From NCBI GenBank assembly GCA_016787895.1, contig JAEUTN010000003.1:1-64000 (forward strand): a DNA stretch of 64,000 nucleotides, read 5' to 3'. Every line of letters begins with the position of its first letter. The first letter of the stretch is position 1. This DNA is from Bacteroidia bacterium (GTDB lineage Bacteria > Bacteroidota > Bacteroidia > B-17B0 > Aurantibacillaceae). Below the pieces are notes generated by a model, which saw only the letters and a program-made list of their open reading frames with translations, did no database searches and was not told the origin of the DNA. This document shows, one piece after another, positions 48,892 to 58,683 of the stretch. Position numbers and translations under genes: made by a program.

Positions 48892-51411
48892 TCAGAGTTT
48901 CACAAACCGCTTCGTAAAGGTTTTCTCTTTGTTTTTCAAAAGTATAAAATACAACCCTGAAGGCAGTTCCTTGGTGGATACCTGAATTTCGTTGTTTTTA
49001 TATTCAAGTGAGGTCTCTACTTTTTTTCCGTCAGCCGCATAAATCTGAATCTGCTCAGGCGCAAATTCTGAAGCAAATGAAACATACAACCATCCCGATG
49101 CTATAGGATTAGGATAAAGGTTCACTTGATCCGCTGGACCCGATGCGTTCTCTTTTACGCCTGTAATTAAACTGCTGATATCAATACTTTGTATGGACTT
49201 GGCATAAGTACCCGCAATCAGTTTTTTGAGGGAAGGATTGTACACCAGGTCCCACACCGTAATCAATGGCATGTTGCTGCCCAAACGCAGCCAGTTCTGC
49301 CCTCCGTTGATGCTGTAATACACACCAATGTCGGTAGCTACAAACAACAAATTTTCATCGTTGGGAAAAATCAACACATCGTTAATGCCGGCCTGTGGTA
49401 AATCTCCACTGATATCGGTCCAGGTTAAACCATTGTTTGTGGACTTGTGAATGTGCGGGATGTAGGAATTGTATTTGTATCCGGAATGTGTGACGTAAAC
49501 ATTGTTAGAAACATTAGGCGAGGCATGCACCGAGGTAACATAACGGTCGGGTAGTCCGGTCGTGATAGTGTTCCAGGTGCTTCCATCGTTAGCGCTGGTC
49601 CAAACATTGCCATCACTGGTGCCAACGTAAATTCTCTGAGCGCTAAGATCTGAATTATCAATGGCTGAAATAGTGTGAAAGCGCTCCCCATAAATAACAC
49701 CATCGGTTAAATCGCTACTGATGGGGTTCCAAAAAGAATTTGGTCCTCCTGTATTTTTGTAAACACGGTAGGTGCCTGTGTACTGCACGTCGGGGTTCTG
49801 TTTGTTCAGCACATAAGGCATGTCCCAATTTCTTCGGTCATTAAAATCAATGTTGTTATCGTGATTGTTGAAATTAAACCCTCCGTCGGTTGACACCATC
49901 AGACCTCCGTTTTGGGTTTCAGCGTAAAACAGGCTGGCGTCGCCCGGATCAAACCGGGGCTGAAAACCATCTCCTCCGAATATTCTCTGCCAATTGTGCA
50001 AAGCGGACTGATTTCCACTGGTGGTGCCGTTGTCCTGAGCGCCTCCATAATGCATGGCCGGTTGGTGAGGGTTGTATTCTACTCTGTAGAATTGAGTGTT
50101 GGGAATGTTATCAGCGTCAATATAGTTAGCCCCATCGTCGTTGGTAAAATAAACACCTCCGTCGGTGCCCAGGTAATACACGCCGGGACTTACAAAAGCA
50201 ATGGCATGAATGTCGGCATGCACATCGTATTGCCACCAGGGGGGCATGTTGGGGTTCCAATTGTTTCCGCCATCACCGGATTTGTGCAGTTCTATCCCAC
50301 CAATGTAAATTTCATTGTCGTCAGCAGGATTAACTTCCAGTTCACCAAAATACCAGCCGAAGTTGGAATAGTTGGAGGAGATGCCGTTGTTGCCCAGTGA
50401 AGAAAAACTGCCAGCCCCGTTCGTTGTCACATACACTCCTTCCATGCTGAAATTGCTGTCGGATACCGCTACGTATAGCTTGGAGGGATTTTGTTTGCTC
50501 ATGCAAATGCTGTAGCGATTGACTTTCGTGTTGGGTAAACCGTTGTTCATCACCGACCAGGTACTGCCTCCGTTGGTGGTTTTGTAAACCCTGGTGTTGT
50601 TTGAATAACGAATGTTAACCGTAGCATTTCGTATACAGGTCATGGAGGTAGCGTAAATTTCATTGGGATTATTGGGATTCATTACCATGTCGCTCACCCC
50701 GGTTTGGTTATCAATAAATAACACCTGCGACCAGGTGAGGCCCCCATTGCTGCTTTTGTAAACGCCTCGGTGGCTGTCTTCCAAAATAGGATTCCCGTTG
50801 GCCGATACATAAATTTCAGAGCTGTTGTTGGGATTGATCAGAATTTTGTTGATGATTTTACTGTTGCTCAGGCCTATGTTTGTCCAGGTTAAACCTCCGT
50901 CGCTGCTTTTATACAGTCCATCCCCAACAAACACTGTAAATGGAATAGAGGGGTCTCCGGTACCAACGTAAATTACATTGCTGTTGTTGGGATCAATACT
51001 AATTGCACCAATATATAAACTGCTTTGTGTATCAAACAGGGGCTGCCAGCTTTGTCCCGCGTTAGTGGTTTTATAAACGCCCGCACCCGGGGTTCCGGCG
51101 TACACCACGTTTGAGTTGGTGGCACTCACGGCCAGGCAGGTAATGCGTCCCCCTATGTTTGTGGGACCTTCGAGTACCCAGTTCAAACTGGAGAAGTGTT
51201 TTTGGGAAGCGATGTTTAATTGCTCTTCTTGAAGCAACGATTCAAAAGCTTTCAGATCAAAGGCGGCGTCGGGGTAAGCTCTTTGCTCAGCAAAACGCTC
51301 ATAAGGTTCAGCGGGATTTTCTTTCTTTTTTTCAGAAACGGATTTAGAGCAGAAGGAAAATGTGAAGGCTAAAAATGAAACTAAGGGGATGTAGTAAGAG
51401 TGAACACGCAT
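48892..51411 (-). CDS. Secreted BNR/sortilin-type propeller protein with T9SS domain
   Basis: An 839-residue protein with BNR/Asp-box repeats (SSDGGLTWTNIG, TTNGGSTWSVM, SANDGSTWNTITTG, STNNGLTWTDISG, SINGGQNWLRLG), forming one or two beta-propellers of the VPS10/sialidase-like kind over about 70-740. The N-terminus MRVHSYYIPLVSFLAFTFSFC is a signal that may be cleaved by either signal peptidase. Its C19-C21 region is only a poor lipobox. The end is a T9SS sorting domain (NLYPNPIASGWLYVSFAS ... GLYFILLKNKEKTFTKRFVKL). The start is ATG 51411. A longer frame would need TTG. It may bind or hydrolyse glycans, but the sialidase arginine triad was not identified. Confidence 0.87.
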   Translation of the reverse strand: MRVHSYYIPLVSFLAFTFSFCSKSVSEKKKENPAEPYERFAEQRAYPDAAFDLKAFESLLQEEQLNIASQKHFSSLNWVLEGPTNIGGRITCLAVSATNSNVVYAGTPGAGVYKTTNAGQSWQPLFDTQSSLYIGAISIDPNNSNVIYVGTGDPSIPFTVFVGDGLYKSSDGGLTWTNIGLSNSKIINKILINPNNSSEIYVSANGNPILEDSHRGVYKSSNGGLTWSQVLFIDNQTGVSDMVMNPNNPNEIYATSMTCIRNATVNIRYSNNTRVYKTTNGGSTWSVMNNGLPNTKVNRYSICMSKQNPSKLYVAVSDSNFSMEGVYVTTNGAGSFSSLGNNGISSNYSNFGWYFGELEVNPADDNEIYIGGIELHKSGDGGNNWNPNMPPWWQYDVHADIHAIAFVSPGVYYLGTDGGVYFTNDDGANYIDADNIPNTQFYRVEYNPHQPAMHYGGAQDNGTTSGNQSALHNWQRIFGGDGFQPRFDPGDASLFYAETQNGGLMVSTDGGFNFNNHDNNIDFNDRRNWDMPYVLNKQNPDVQYTGTYRVYKNTGGPNSFWNPISSDLTDGVIYGERFHTISAIDNSDLSAQRIYVGTSDGNVWTSANDGSTWNTITTGLPDRYVTSVHASPNVSNNVYVTHSGYKYNSYIPHIHKSTNNGLTWTDISGDLPQAGINDVLIFPNDENLLFVATDIGVYYSINGGQNWLRLGSNMPLITVWDLVYNPSLKKLIAGTYAKSIQSIDISSLITGVKENASGPADQVNLYPNPIASGWLYVSFASEFAPEQIQIYAADGKKVETSLEYKNNEIQVSTKELPSGLYFILLKNKEKTFTKRFVKL

Positions 51412-51448
51412 AGCATAAGTTTTTAGTGTAGGATAAAGCTTAAGCAAT

Positions 51449-52672
51449 TTAGCAATTTTCTGAACAAATCCATGCTGTACTCCAGGCGCTTTGGAAATTA
51501 AATCCCCCGGTTATACCATCGATATCCAGCACTTCTCCGCAAAAAAACAATCCCGGAACCTTTTTGCTCTGCATGGTTTTAAAATCCACTTCTTTCAAAT
51601 TTACACCACCACAGGTTACAAATTCTTCTTTAAAGGTGGTACGTCCTTCCATCTTGAAAGTGGAGGCGCTAAGAGCCTGTGCCAGGGCCTGAAGTTGTTT
51701 GGATGATAATTCGGCCCAGGGTTTTTGCTTGCTGATACCGGCCTTATCGCACAAATATTCCCAGAGCCGTTTGGGTAAATTAAATTGACTTTGACTCAGG
51801 GGAAAACTTTTGTTTTTGCTGAGTCGCATTTGTTTTAATTCTTCTTCCACTTCATGAGTTTTAAGAGGGTAGACCCAATTCACAAGTATCTCTGAGTGGT
51901 AGTCTTTATCAAAAAACTCTTTCGCCGCAAAAGCCGAAAGTTTTAATACTGCCGGTCCGCTCAATCCCCAATGGGTAATCAGCACCGGACCGTGATAGTT
52001 TAATTTACTCCCTTTTATCCGAACTTCAGCATCCTGAACACTCAGGCCCATCAGCTCTTTGGTGATTTTTTCCTGTGGAAAATTTAAAGTGAACAAACTC
52101 GGTAAGGGCTCCTGAATGCTGTGCCCTAAACGCCGGAGCACATCGTAAAAACCTGACTTAGGGTGACCACCCATGGCGCAGATGATGACGTTTGCCCGGA
52201 GCACACCATTTGAAGTTTTCAATTCAAAATCTTCAGCCTGGGGGGAGATATGCAACACTTCGGTGTTTTTTCGAATGCGGATCTGATGTTTTTCGGCAAG
52301 ATGCAAAAAACAATCGATGATGGTTTGACTGCTGTTGCTCACCGGAAACATACGTCCATCGGATTCCGTATGTAGTTTTATACCCTGCTTCTGAAACCAT
52401 TGAATGGTGTCGTTTGCGTCGAAGCGAGAAAATACCTGAACCAATTCGCGGTAACCCCTGGGATAATTTTTCACCAACTCGTGTTTATCAAAACAGGCAT
52501 GAGTAACATTGCATCTTCCTCCGCCTGATATTTTCACCTTAGAAAGAAGTTTGGAAGATTTTTCGAGCAATTCAATCGAGTAATCGGGATGTTTTATCGC
52601 CAGATTGATGGCAGCAAAAAAACCTGCAGCACCACCGCCTATCACACAGACCTTTTTTTTTAAAACCGACAT
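51449..52672 (-). CDS. HI0933/YhiN-family FAD-dependent oxidoreductase
   Basis: A 407-residue flavoprotein of the HI0933 family, sometimes annotated aminoacetone oxidase. The Rossmann motif VCVIGGGAAGFFAAINLA (residues 9-26) binds FAD. SKLLSKVKISGGGRCNVTHACF is the family's conserved GGGRCN block. FCGEVLDIDGITGGFNFQSAWSTAW near the end is the second FAD contact. The length is normal. The physiological substrate is uncertain. It is preceded by the RND exporter gene on the same strand (28 nt) and followed by the BNR gene, perhaps as one transcript. Confidence 0.9.
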   Translation of the reverse strand: MSVLKKKVCVIGGGAAGFFAAINLAIKHPDYSIELLEKSSKLLSKVKISGGGRCNVTHACFDKHELVKNYPRGYRELVQVFSRFDANDTIQWFQKQGIKLHTESDGRMFPVSNSSQTIIDCFLHLAEKHQIRIRKNTEVLHISPQAEDFELKTSNGVLRANVIICAMGGHPKSGFYDVLRRLGHSIQEPLPSLFTLNFPQEKITKELMGLSVQDAEVRIKGSKLNYHGPVLITHWGLSGPAVLKLSAFAAKEFFDKDYHSEILVNWVYPLKTHEVEEELKQMRLSKNKSFPLSQSQFNLPKRLWEYLCDKAGISKQKPWAELSSKQLQALAQALSASTFKMEGRTTFKEEFVTCGGVNLKEVDFKTMQSKKVPGLFFCGEVLDIDGITGGFNFQSAWSTAWICSENC

Positions 52673-52700
52673 AAATTACAATTAAACACTTTTATAAAAT

Positions 52701-55007
52701 TTATTTAAATGCGTTTTGAGTGTATGGCTTCTTTGATTTTTTATAAATAAACAGCAAAAGCACCGGCAATAAAAACAAATCAGCTAAAAGGGCAATAAAA
52801 ATGGTAATACAAATCAGTAAGCCGAAATAATAGATGCTCTGAAAATTGCTCAGCATCAAGGTCACAAAACCACCCATTAAAATAAAAGTGGTAAGCACAA
52901 TGGGTTTACCCGTTTCAAGGTAGCTGCGTTTAAAGGCGTACAGCAGGGATTTTCCTTTTTGTAATTCAATCTTTAAACGGGATATGAAATGGATGGTATC
53001 GTCGGTGGCAATTCCAAAGGCAATGCTGAATACCAAAGCGGTGGCCGATTTGAGTTCAATGCCCGTTAAACCCATAAAACCGGAAACCACCAGCAAAGGA
53101 ATAAGGTTAGGCAACAGAAATACCAGAACCATTTTCCAGCTTCGGTGCACCAATAAAGTAAGTACCGCAATTAACGCTATCGAAAAAGCAAAACCCTGCA
53201 GCATATTCTCTACCATATAGGCATTGTTTCTGTCAATCAGGTGAGCCGCGCCTGTAATAGTAACGGCAAAATCATTTTCTATGCCTGTTGCCTCAATAAA
53301 CCTCATCAACGTATCATTCAATTCATTTACCCTTGCACTGCCAATGTCTCTGAATTTGGCGCTGATGCGCGTATGTCTTCCGTCTTCACTCACCAGTTTC
53401 AAAAGCTCCTTGTTTTTATTGTTTTTTTCAAGCAGGGGCCTTAAACTTTGGTAATCCTCTTCTGAAGGGAAAGCCCCCCTGCTATCAAACATCTGTTGGT
53501 TTAAGCTGTTCGCCACATTGGCTGCCGATAATACAAAACCGGCCCCGTAATTTTTTTTAATAAAGGAATCCAGGCGATGGATGTGTTGTACCAGAGCGTA
53601 ATCCCACACTTTTTTTGTACTGTCCTTAATGTGCAGGTCCAGTTCAAAAGGCCGGGCACCACTGTAGTGCGCATCAAAATAATTAAAGTCCCGTTTCACC
53701 TTTACCTTTTCACTCAGGTCTTCCAGCAGGGCATTGTTCACCCTTAGTTTTGACATACCAATGAACGATACAATCAGAACCAAAACACTGATGAAGACAA
53801 TTTTTTTCTGATTTCTGAACACCAGGTGTATGCCTTTTTGCATGGTAAAGGGCCTTTTTGAGGGTGCTGAATTTTTTTCAATGTGTTTTCTTGGAGGTAA
53901 AAGTTGAAGCAGACTCGGAAGAAACGTATAGGTTAGCAAATAAGCAATACTCACACCAACAGACGTGTAAATTCCAAAGTCTCTTACCGGTTGTATGCTT
54001 GAAAACAAAAGCGATAAAAACCCGATAACGGTGGTGAGTAAGGTGAGAAAAGTAGGGTAGGCTACCTCTTTTCTGATTTTTGAAAAAATGAAAGAGTTGT
54101 CATTGCCTTTTTTCCGTTCTTCGGTATAGGCCGAAAAAAAATGGCTCACATCACTCATGCCGGCCACAAAAATCATGGTGGGCAGCATACTGCACATAAG
54201 GTCAATGGATTTTCCGAATAACTGCATGAAACCCAAGGTCCAAATAACCGATACGATCACTACGGTAATGGGCACTAAGGTGCCGTAAACACTTCTGAAA
54301 CTGAACCATAGCATAACCAGAACGAAGAAGAATGCCAAAAGCAAAAACAGCACAAACTCCCGCTGCAATTGCTGGAGGTATACCTGTTGGGCGAAGATGC
54401 GCCCGGCATAATGCACCTCTTCAGTTGGATAGGAAGATAAACTTTGTTCTATGTTCGAAGCCAGGGCATCGCTTTTTGCTTTGCTCAGGCCTTCCTCGGT
54501 TTTTACATACAAACACAGGGAACCGGCGTCCTCGGCAAAAAAAGCCCCCACCAAATTGGGATCCGAATAAATAGAAACACTGTCCTCTTTGTAACGGGTT
54601 TCGTCCTCCAGATGCATCAATGGAAGTCTTAAGGGCACAATTCCTCCAAGGTTAAACCTGCTGAGTCGGGTAGGGCTTTGTACTTCTTTCACACCGGGCA
54701 ATTGTTTCAGTGTTTCGTACAAACTGTCAATACGGTACAGGAAATCTTTTCTGAACTGCCCCCCTTTATTTTCAATGGCAATCAGTACAAATTCATTGTC
54801 GTATTCAAAGGTTTGGCGGTAGGCTTCATACTGTTTTAATTCCTCGTTTTCATTGGGAAATAAAGCTTCAAAATCGTAATCGAAACCCAGAAGCGGAAGA
54901 CGGGAAAGAAAAAACGCCGTCATCAGGGCAATGCATCCTAAAATCAGGACATGGAGCAGGGGGCGTTTTGGAGAATTCAAGAGACTAAAGATACATTTAT
55001 ACAACAA
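52701..55007 (-). CDS. RND-superfamily (MMPL-type) exporter
   Basis: A 768-residue membrane protein with the hydrophobic pattern of twelve helices: TM1, a large periplasmic loop (about 35-205), TM2-6, then the duplicated half with loop (about 400-590) and TM8-12. FFVLVMLWFSF and FAFSIALIAVLTLLV are examples. GMSDVSHFFSAYTEERKKGN and GIATDDTIHFISRLK are the paired TM4/TM10 motifs of the MMPL branch, with the proton-relay Asp. No partner membrane fusion or outer-membrane protein is adjacent, consistent with lipid or hopanoid transport rather than a tripartite drug pump. Its start lies 62 nt from the divergent pruA. Confidence 0.88.
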   Translation of the reverse strand: MLYKCIFSLLNSPKRPLLHVLILGCIALMTAFFLSRLPLLGFDYDFEALFPNENEELKQYEAYRQTFEYDNEFVLIAIENKGGQFRKDFLYRIDSLYETLKQLPGVKEVQSPTRLSRFNLGGIVPLRLPLMHLEDETRYKEDSVSIYSDPNLVGAFFAEDAGSLCLYVKTEEGLSKAKSDALASNIEQSLSSYPTEEVHYAGRIFAQQVYLQQLQREFVLFLLLAFFFVLVMLWFSFRSVYGTLVPITVVIVSVIWTLGFMQLFGKSIDLMCSMLPTMIFVAGMSDVSHFFSAYTEERKKGNDNSFIFSKIRKEVAYPTFLTLLTTVIGFLSLLFSSIQPVRDFGIYTSVGVSIAYLLTYTFLPSLLQLLPPRKHIEKNSAPSKRPFTMQKGIHLVFRNQKKIVFISVLVLIVSFIGMSKLRVNNALLEDLSEKVKVKRDFNYFDAHYSGARPFELDLHIKDSTKKVWDYALVQHIHRLDSFIKKNYGAGFVLSAANVANSLNQQMFDSRGAFPSEEDYQSLRPLLEKNNKNKELLKLVSEDGRHTRISAKFRDIGSARVNELNDTLMRFIEATGIENDFAVTITGAAHLIDRNNAYMVENMLQGFAFSIALIAVLTLLVHRSWKMVLVFLLPNLIPLLVVSGFMGLTGIELKSATALVFSIAFGIATDDTIHFISRLKIELQKGKSLLYAFKRSYLETGKPIVLTTFILMGGFVTLMLSNFQSIYYFGLLICITIFIALLADLFLLPVLLLFIYKKSKKPYTQNAFK

Positions 55008-55024
55008 ATTAAAACCTATCTTTG
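54996..55024 (+). promoter_or_regulatory. Candidate pruA promoter
   Basis: TTT (54996-54998), 18-nt gap, TATCTTTG (55017-55024), an exact TAnnTTTG. It lies 45 nt before the pruA start, in the divergent gap with the RND gene. Confidence 0.5.
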
Positions 55025-55069
55025 TTGCCTTAAAAATTAATTTTACTACCCTAAAAATCCCATACGTTT

Positions 55070-56701
55070 ATGTCAAAAGGAGCCTTTAAAGTACCCGTTG
55101 CGGTGAACGAACCTGTTAAAAATTATGCCCCCGGCAGTCCTGAACGCAAAGAACTTCAGGCCATGCTAAAGGAACTCAGAAGTCGTGAACTCGACATTCC
55201 TATGTACATTGGGGGTAAAGAAGTACGCTCGAATGTTATCGCACGTTTAGCCCCTCCTCATGATCACAAACATACCCTGGGTCATTTTCATAAAAGTGAT
55301 AAGTCGCATGTTGAACAGGCCATTAACGCCGCGCTGGCTGCAAAAGACAAGTGGGCCGCCCTTTCATGGGAGCACCGCGCTTCTATATTCTTAAAAGCGG
55401 CTGAGCTGATTGCCGGACCTTACCGTGCAAAATTAAACGCGGCTACTATGTTAGGACAAAGCAAAAGCGTGTACCAGGCCGAAATTGACAGCGCCTGTGA
55501 AATCATTGACTTTTTGCGTTTTAATGTGCAATACATGACGGAGATATATGCCGACCAGCCCATTTCATCTCCTGGCGTTTGGAACCGTTTAGAGTGGCGA
55601 CCTTTAGAAGGATTTGTTTACGCGCTCACCCCGTTTAACTTTACTGCCATTGCGGGCAATTTACCAACCAGTTGTGCCATGATGGGCAATGTGGTGGTGT
55701 GGAAACCCAGCAATACCCAGGTATATAGCGCCAATGTGCTCATGGAAATTTTCAGAAAAGCCGGAGTGCCGGATGGGGTCATCAATTTGATTTACCCCAG
55801 CGGACCCGATGCGGCTGAAGTAGTGTTTAATCATAAAGATTTTGCAGGTATCCATTTTACAGGAAGCACCGAGGTGTTTCAAAACATTTGGCAAACCATT
55901 GGCAACAACATTCACAAATATCGTTCTTACCCGCGCATTGTTGGCGAAACAGGAGGTAAAGATTTTATCATGGCCCATCCTTCAGCCGATGTAAAAGCCC
56001 TTGCTACCGCCATTTCAAGAGGAGCCTTTGAATACCAGGGTCAGAAATGCTCGGCTGCTTCGCGCGTTTATATACCATCCAACCTTTGGGAAGAAACCAA
56101 AGCATTGGTTTTGGCCGACCTGAAATCCATGAAAATGGGACCCACTGAAGACTTCACCAACTTTATCAACGCGGTGATCGACGAAAAGAGTTTTGATAAA
56201 CTCTCAAAATACATTGATGCGGCGAAAAAAGACAGCAGCGTTGAACTCATTGCCGGTGGAAAATGCGATAAAAGCAAAGGCTATTTTATTGAGCCTACCA
56301 TTCTTGTAAGTAAAGACCCTAAATACATTACCATGTGTGAGGAGTTGTTTGGTCCGGTGTTAACCGTTTATGTGTACGATGAAAACAAGTTTGAAGAAAC
56401 CCTTGAACTGGTGGACAACACGTCAAACTATGCATTAACCGGTGCCATTATTTCTCAGGATCGCTACGCGATTGAATTGGCAACCAAAAAACTCAGCAAT
56501 TCGGCTGGTAATTTTTACATCAACGATAAGTGTACAGGCGCTGTAGTGGGTCAGCAACCTTTTGGCGGCGCCAGGGGAAGCGGAACCAACGATAAAGCCG
56601 GCGCTAAAATCAATTTGCTTCGTTGGGTATCGCCGCGTACCATTAAGGAAACATTTGTTCCGGCAACGGATTACAAATACCCTTTTTTGCAGGCGGATTA
56701 G
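55070..56701 (+). CDS. pruA: 1-pyrroline-5-carboxylate (glutamate semialdehyde) dehydrogenase
   Basis: A 543-residue aldehyde dehydrogenase that oxidises L-glutamate gamma-semialdehyde to glutamate in proline breakdown, using NAD. The catalytic glutamate E293 is in VGETGGKDF and the nucleophile C327 in YQGQKCSAASR. WKPSNTQVYSANVL and ITFTGSTEV-like HFTGSTEVF contact the cofactor. TPFNFTAIAGNLP is diagnostic of the mitochondrial/Bacteroidota P5C dehydrogenase type. It is not fused to proline dehydrogenase, and putA/prodh is not in the window. Single gene. Confidence 0.95.
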   Translation: MSKGAFKVPVAVNEPVKNYAPGSPERKELQAMLKELRSRELDIPMYIGGKEVRSNVIARLAPPHDHKHTLGHFHKSDKSHVEQAINAALAAKDKWAALSWEHRASIFLKAAELIAGPYRAKLNAATMLGQSKSVYQAEIDSACEIIDFLRFNVQYMTEIYADQPISSPGVWNRLEWRPLEGFVYALTPFNFTAIAGNLPTSCAMMGNVVVWKPSNTQVYSANVLMEIFRKAGVPDGVINLIYPSGPDAAEVVFNHKDFAGIHFTGSTEVFQNIWQTIGNNIHKYRSYPRIVGETGGKDFIMAHPSADVKALATAISRGAFEYQGQKCSAASRVYIPSNLWEETKALVLADLKSMKMGPTEDFTNFINAVIDEKSFDKLSKYIDAAKKDSSVELIAGGKCDKSKGYFIEPTILVSKDPKYITMCEELFGPVLTVYVYDENKFEETLELVDNTSNYALTGAIISQDRYAIELATKKLSNSAGNFYINDKCTGAVVGQQPFGGARGSGTNDKAGAKINLLRWVSPRTIKETFVPATDYKYPFLQAD

Positions 56702-56721
56702 ATTGGTTTAGAAGGTTGAAC

Positions 56722-56776
56722 CCGCCTTCGCTTTTCATCAGCCGAAACAATTGTGAAGGCTGAAAAGCTTCGGCGG
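56722..56776. repeat. Inverted repeat after pruA
   Basis: CCGCCTTCGCTTTTCATCAGCC (56722-56743) faces GGCTGAAAAGCTTCGGCGG (56758-56776), with a 14-nt loop. The stem is imperfect, with a 3-nt insertion on the left. No T-tract follows. It might end pruA transcription or be a repeat remnant. The rest of 56702-56930 shows no gene. Confidence 0.5.
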
Positions 56777-56930
56777 ACAAGGTTTATGAAGGTTGAGAAA
56801 GTTCTATACTGTCTAATTTCCCCCTTTTGACTTTAATATTTAACCAAATTCTATCCTCAAAGTCCTCTTTTTATTTGCAGGAACGGCAGCTTTCGTCTAA
56901 CTTGTGCTATTAATTCTGATAAAATCACGC

Positions 56931-58544
56931 ATGAAATTTAAATTTACTTTTACCGCACTCTCTTTGTTTTTTGTTTTATCTGTGGGTGCTCAAACGCCCC
57001 TTGTCAATTCCGCTAAACTTAACCGCTGTGGCACGCAATTGCCCGGTGAGGCCTGGGATAACTGGTTCAATCAAAAAGTGGAGGAATACAAACAAAATAA
57101 AGCAGCCGGAAAAATTCAGGCCGCCACACTTACCATCCCTGTTGTGGTGCATATTATCCATGGTGGACAGGCCATGGGAACCCATCCTAACATTTCACAA
57201 GCACAGGTAAATTCACAAATTCCGGTATTGAACGACGATTTTGCAGGTACAGGATTAAACGTGGGCAATTTGGCCGCTACGGCTTTCTCGGCAGTAGGAG
57301 CAGCAAACTGCGACATTGTATTTTGTTTGGCCGAGAAGGATCCTAACGGAGTGAGTTTGGCTCAACCCGGTATTGATCGTGTAAATTACACCAGCAATGG
57401 CTGGGCTAATCCCACCAGTTTTAGTTCGCCGTCCAGCTTTCAAAATTATATCAATGGCACCGTTAAACCGGCTACCATTTGGGATCCTACCCGTTATCTG
57501 AACATTTGGGTATCGGATGTGAGTTCTTCTGCCGGCCTTTTAGGTTACGCCACATTTCCTGCCGGTTCCGGACTTACAGGAATCCCGGGCTCAACCGGCT
57601 CGGCTTCAACCGATGGGGTTTGGGTTTGGAGCAGGTCCTTTGGAACCACAGGTGTATTTACACCTTACCACAAAGGCCGCACCGCTACTCACGAAATAGG
57701 CCACTGGCTGGGTCTTCGCCACATTAATGGTGATGCTGCTTGCGGAAACGACTTTTGTAATGATACTCCCGTTCAACAGGCACTGAATTTTGGCTGCCCG
57801 AACTACCCGAAAATTTCTTGTTCAAACGGTCCGAATGGAGAAATGTTCATGAATTTTATGGATTACTGCGATGACCTTTGTTTGTACATGTTTACTCCTG
57901 ACCAAAACGCCAGGATTCAAACGGCTATGGCCAACTCCCCTTTCCGTAAGTTTTTAAATGCCAGCTCAGCAACGCTTTGTAATGTTCCGGCGGTAGCCCC
58001 AACAGCCACCTTTTCCATTGAAAGCACCAATTGCCGCGATTCCTTGGTTAAACCCACCAATTTCACTACCGGTAGCCCATTACCTTCTTACGTTTGGTCT
58101 GCCACGCCTTCTCTTGGGGTAAGTTTTGTACCCAATACAGCAGCCGCCAATCCAAGTATCACGTTTATGTACCCGGGTTTCTATACTGTGGCTTTAACTG
58201 CTACCAATGGTGCAGGCAGCAGCACTTATTCTGAATATATATTGGTTTACGATTGTGCCGATGGTGTTGGTATTGAGGAGTCGAAAGGTTTGAACGAACT
58301 CATCAGAATTCAGCCCAACCCGGGCACAGGATGGTTTACCATTCAAACTGCCTTTACCGGATCAAGAGGGCTTGAATTAACGGTTTACAATGCATTGGGT
58401 CAAGCTGTTCATCACGAGCAATGGAACGACCTGAAACAAACAGAACTGACACTCGACCTTAGGGAGCTGCCGGCAGGTATTTACAGCGTTTCTATGGTAA
58501 GCGCGAATAAAGGCGCAGTCAAACGATTGGTCATAACACGCTAG
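56931..58544 (+). CDS. Secreted M43-type zinc metalloprotease with PKD and T9SS domains
   Basis: A 537-residue metzincin of the pappalysin/ulilysin (M43B) group. Signal MKFKFTFTALSLFFVLSVGAQ, then a propeptide region, then the catalytic domain with the extended zinc motif HEIGHWLGLRH and a Met-turn in MNFMDYCDD. A cysteine near the start (LNRCGT) could act as a cysteine switch. A PKD module lies at about 350-440. The T9SS sorting domain closes the chain (IQPNPGTGWFTIQT ... GIYSVSMVSANKGAVKRLVITR). Start ATG 56931, since the frame opening with GTG at 56904 would precede the signal with hydrophobic residues of no use. A terminator follows. Confidence 0.93.
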   Translation: MKFKFTFTALSLFFVLSVGAQTPLVNSAKLNRCGTQLPGEAWDNWFNQKVEEYKQNKAAGKIQAATLTIPVVVHIIHGGQAMGTHPNISQAQVNSQIPVLNDDFAGTGLNVGNLAATAFSAVGAANCDIVFCLAEKDPNGVSLAQPGIDRVNYTSNGWANPTSFSSPSSFQNYINGTVKPATIWDPTRYLNIWVSDVSSSAGLLGYATFPAGSGLTGIPGSTGSASTDGVWVWSRSFGTTGVFTPYHKGRTATHEIGHWLGLRHINGDAACGNDFCNDTPVQQALNFGCPNYPKISCSNGPNGEMFMNFMDYCDDLCLYMFTPDQNARIQTAMANSPFRKFLNASSATLCNVPAVAPTATFSIESTNCRDSLVKPTNFTTGSPLPSYVWSATPSLGVSFVPNTAAANPSITFMYPGFYTVALTATNGAGSSTYSEYILVYDCADGVGIEESKGLNELIRIQPNPGTGWFTIQTAFTGSRGLELTVYNALGQAVHHEQWNDLKQTELTLDLRELPAGIYSVSMVSANKGAVKRLVITR

Positions 58545-58558
58545 AAGTTGTTTCAAAA

Positions 58559-58588
58559 AAAAGCCTCCGAACTGGGGGCTTTTTTTTC
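58559..58588 (+). terminator. Terminator after the M43 protease
   Basis: AAGCCTCC (58561-58568) pairs with GGGGGCTT (58575-58582) including one G-U pair, followed by a run of T. It lies 15 nt after the stop codon. Confidence 0.85.
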
Positions 58589-58683
58589 AGTACAAAATTG
58601 TTCAAACAAATAAACAACGGTTTTGTTAAGAATTCAGTGCATCCAAAGTTGAAAGGATTTGTTCCTGCTCTATTTTTGTTTTT

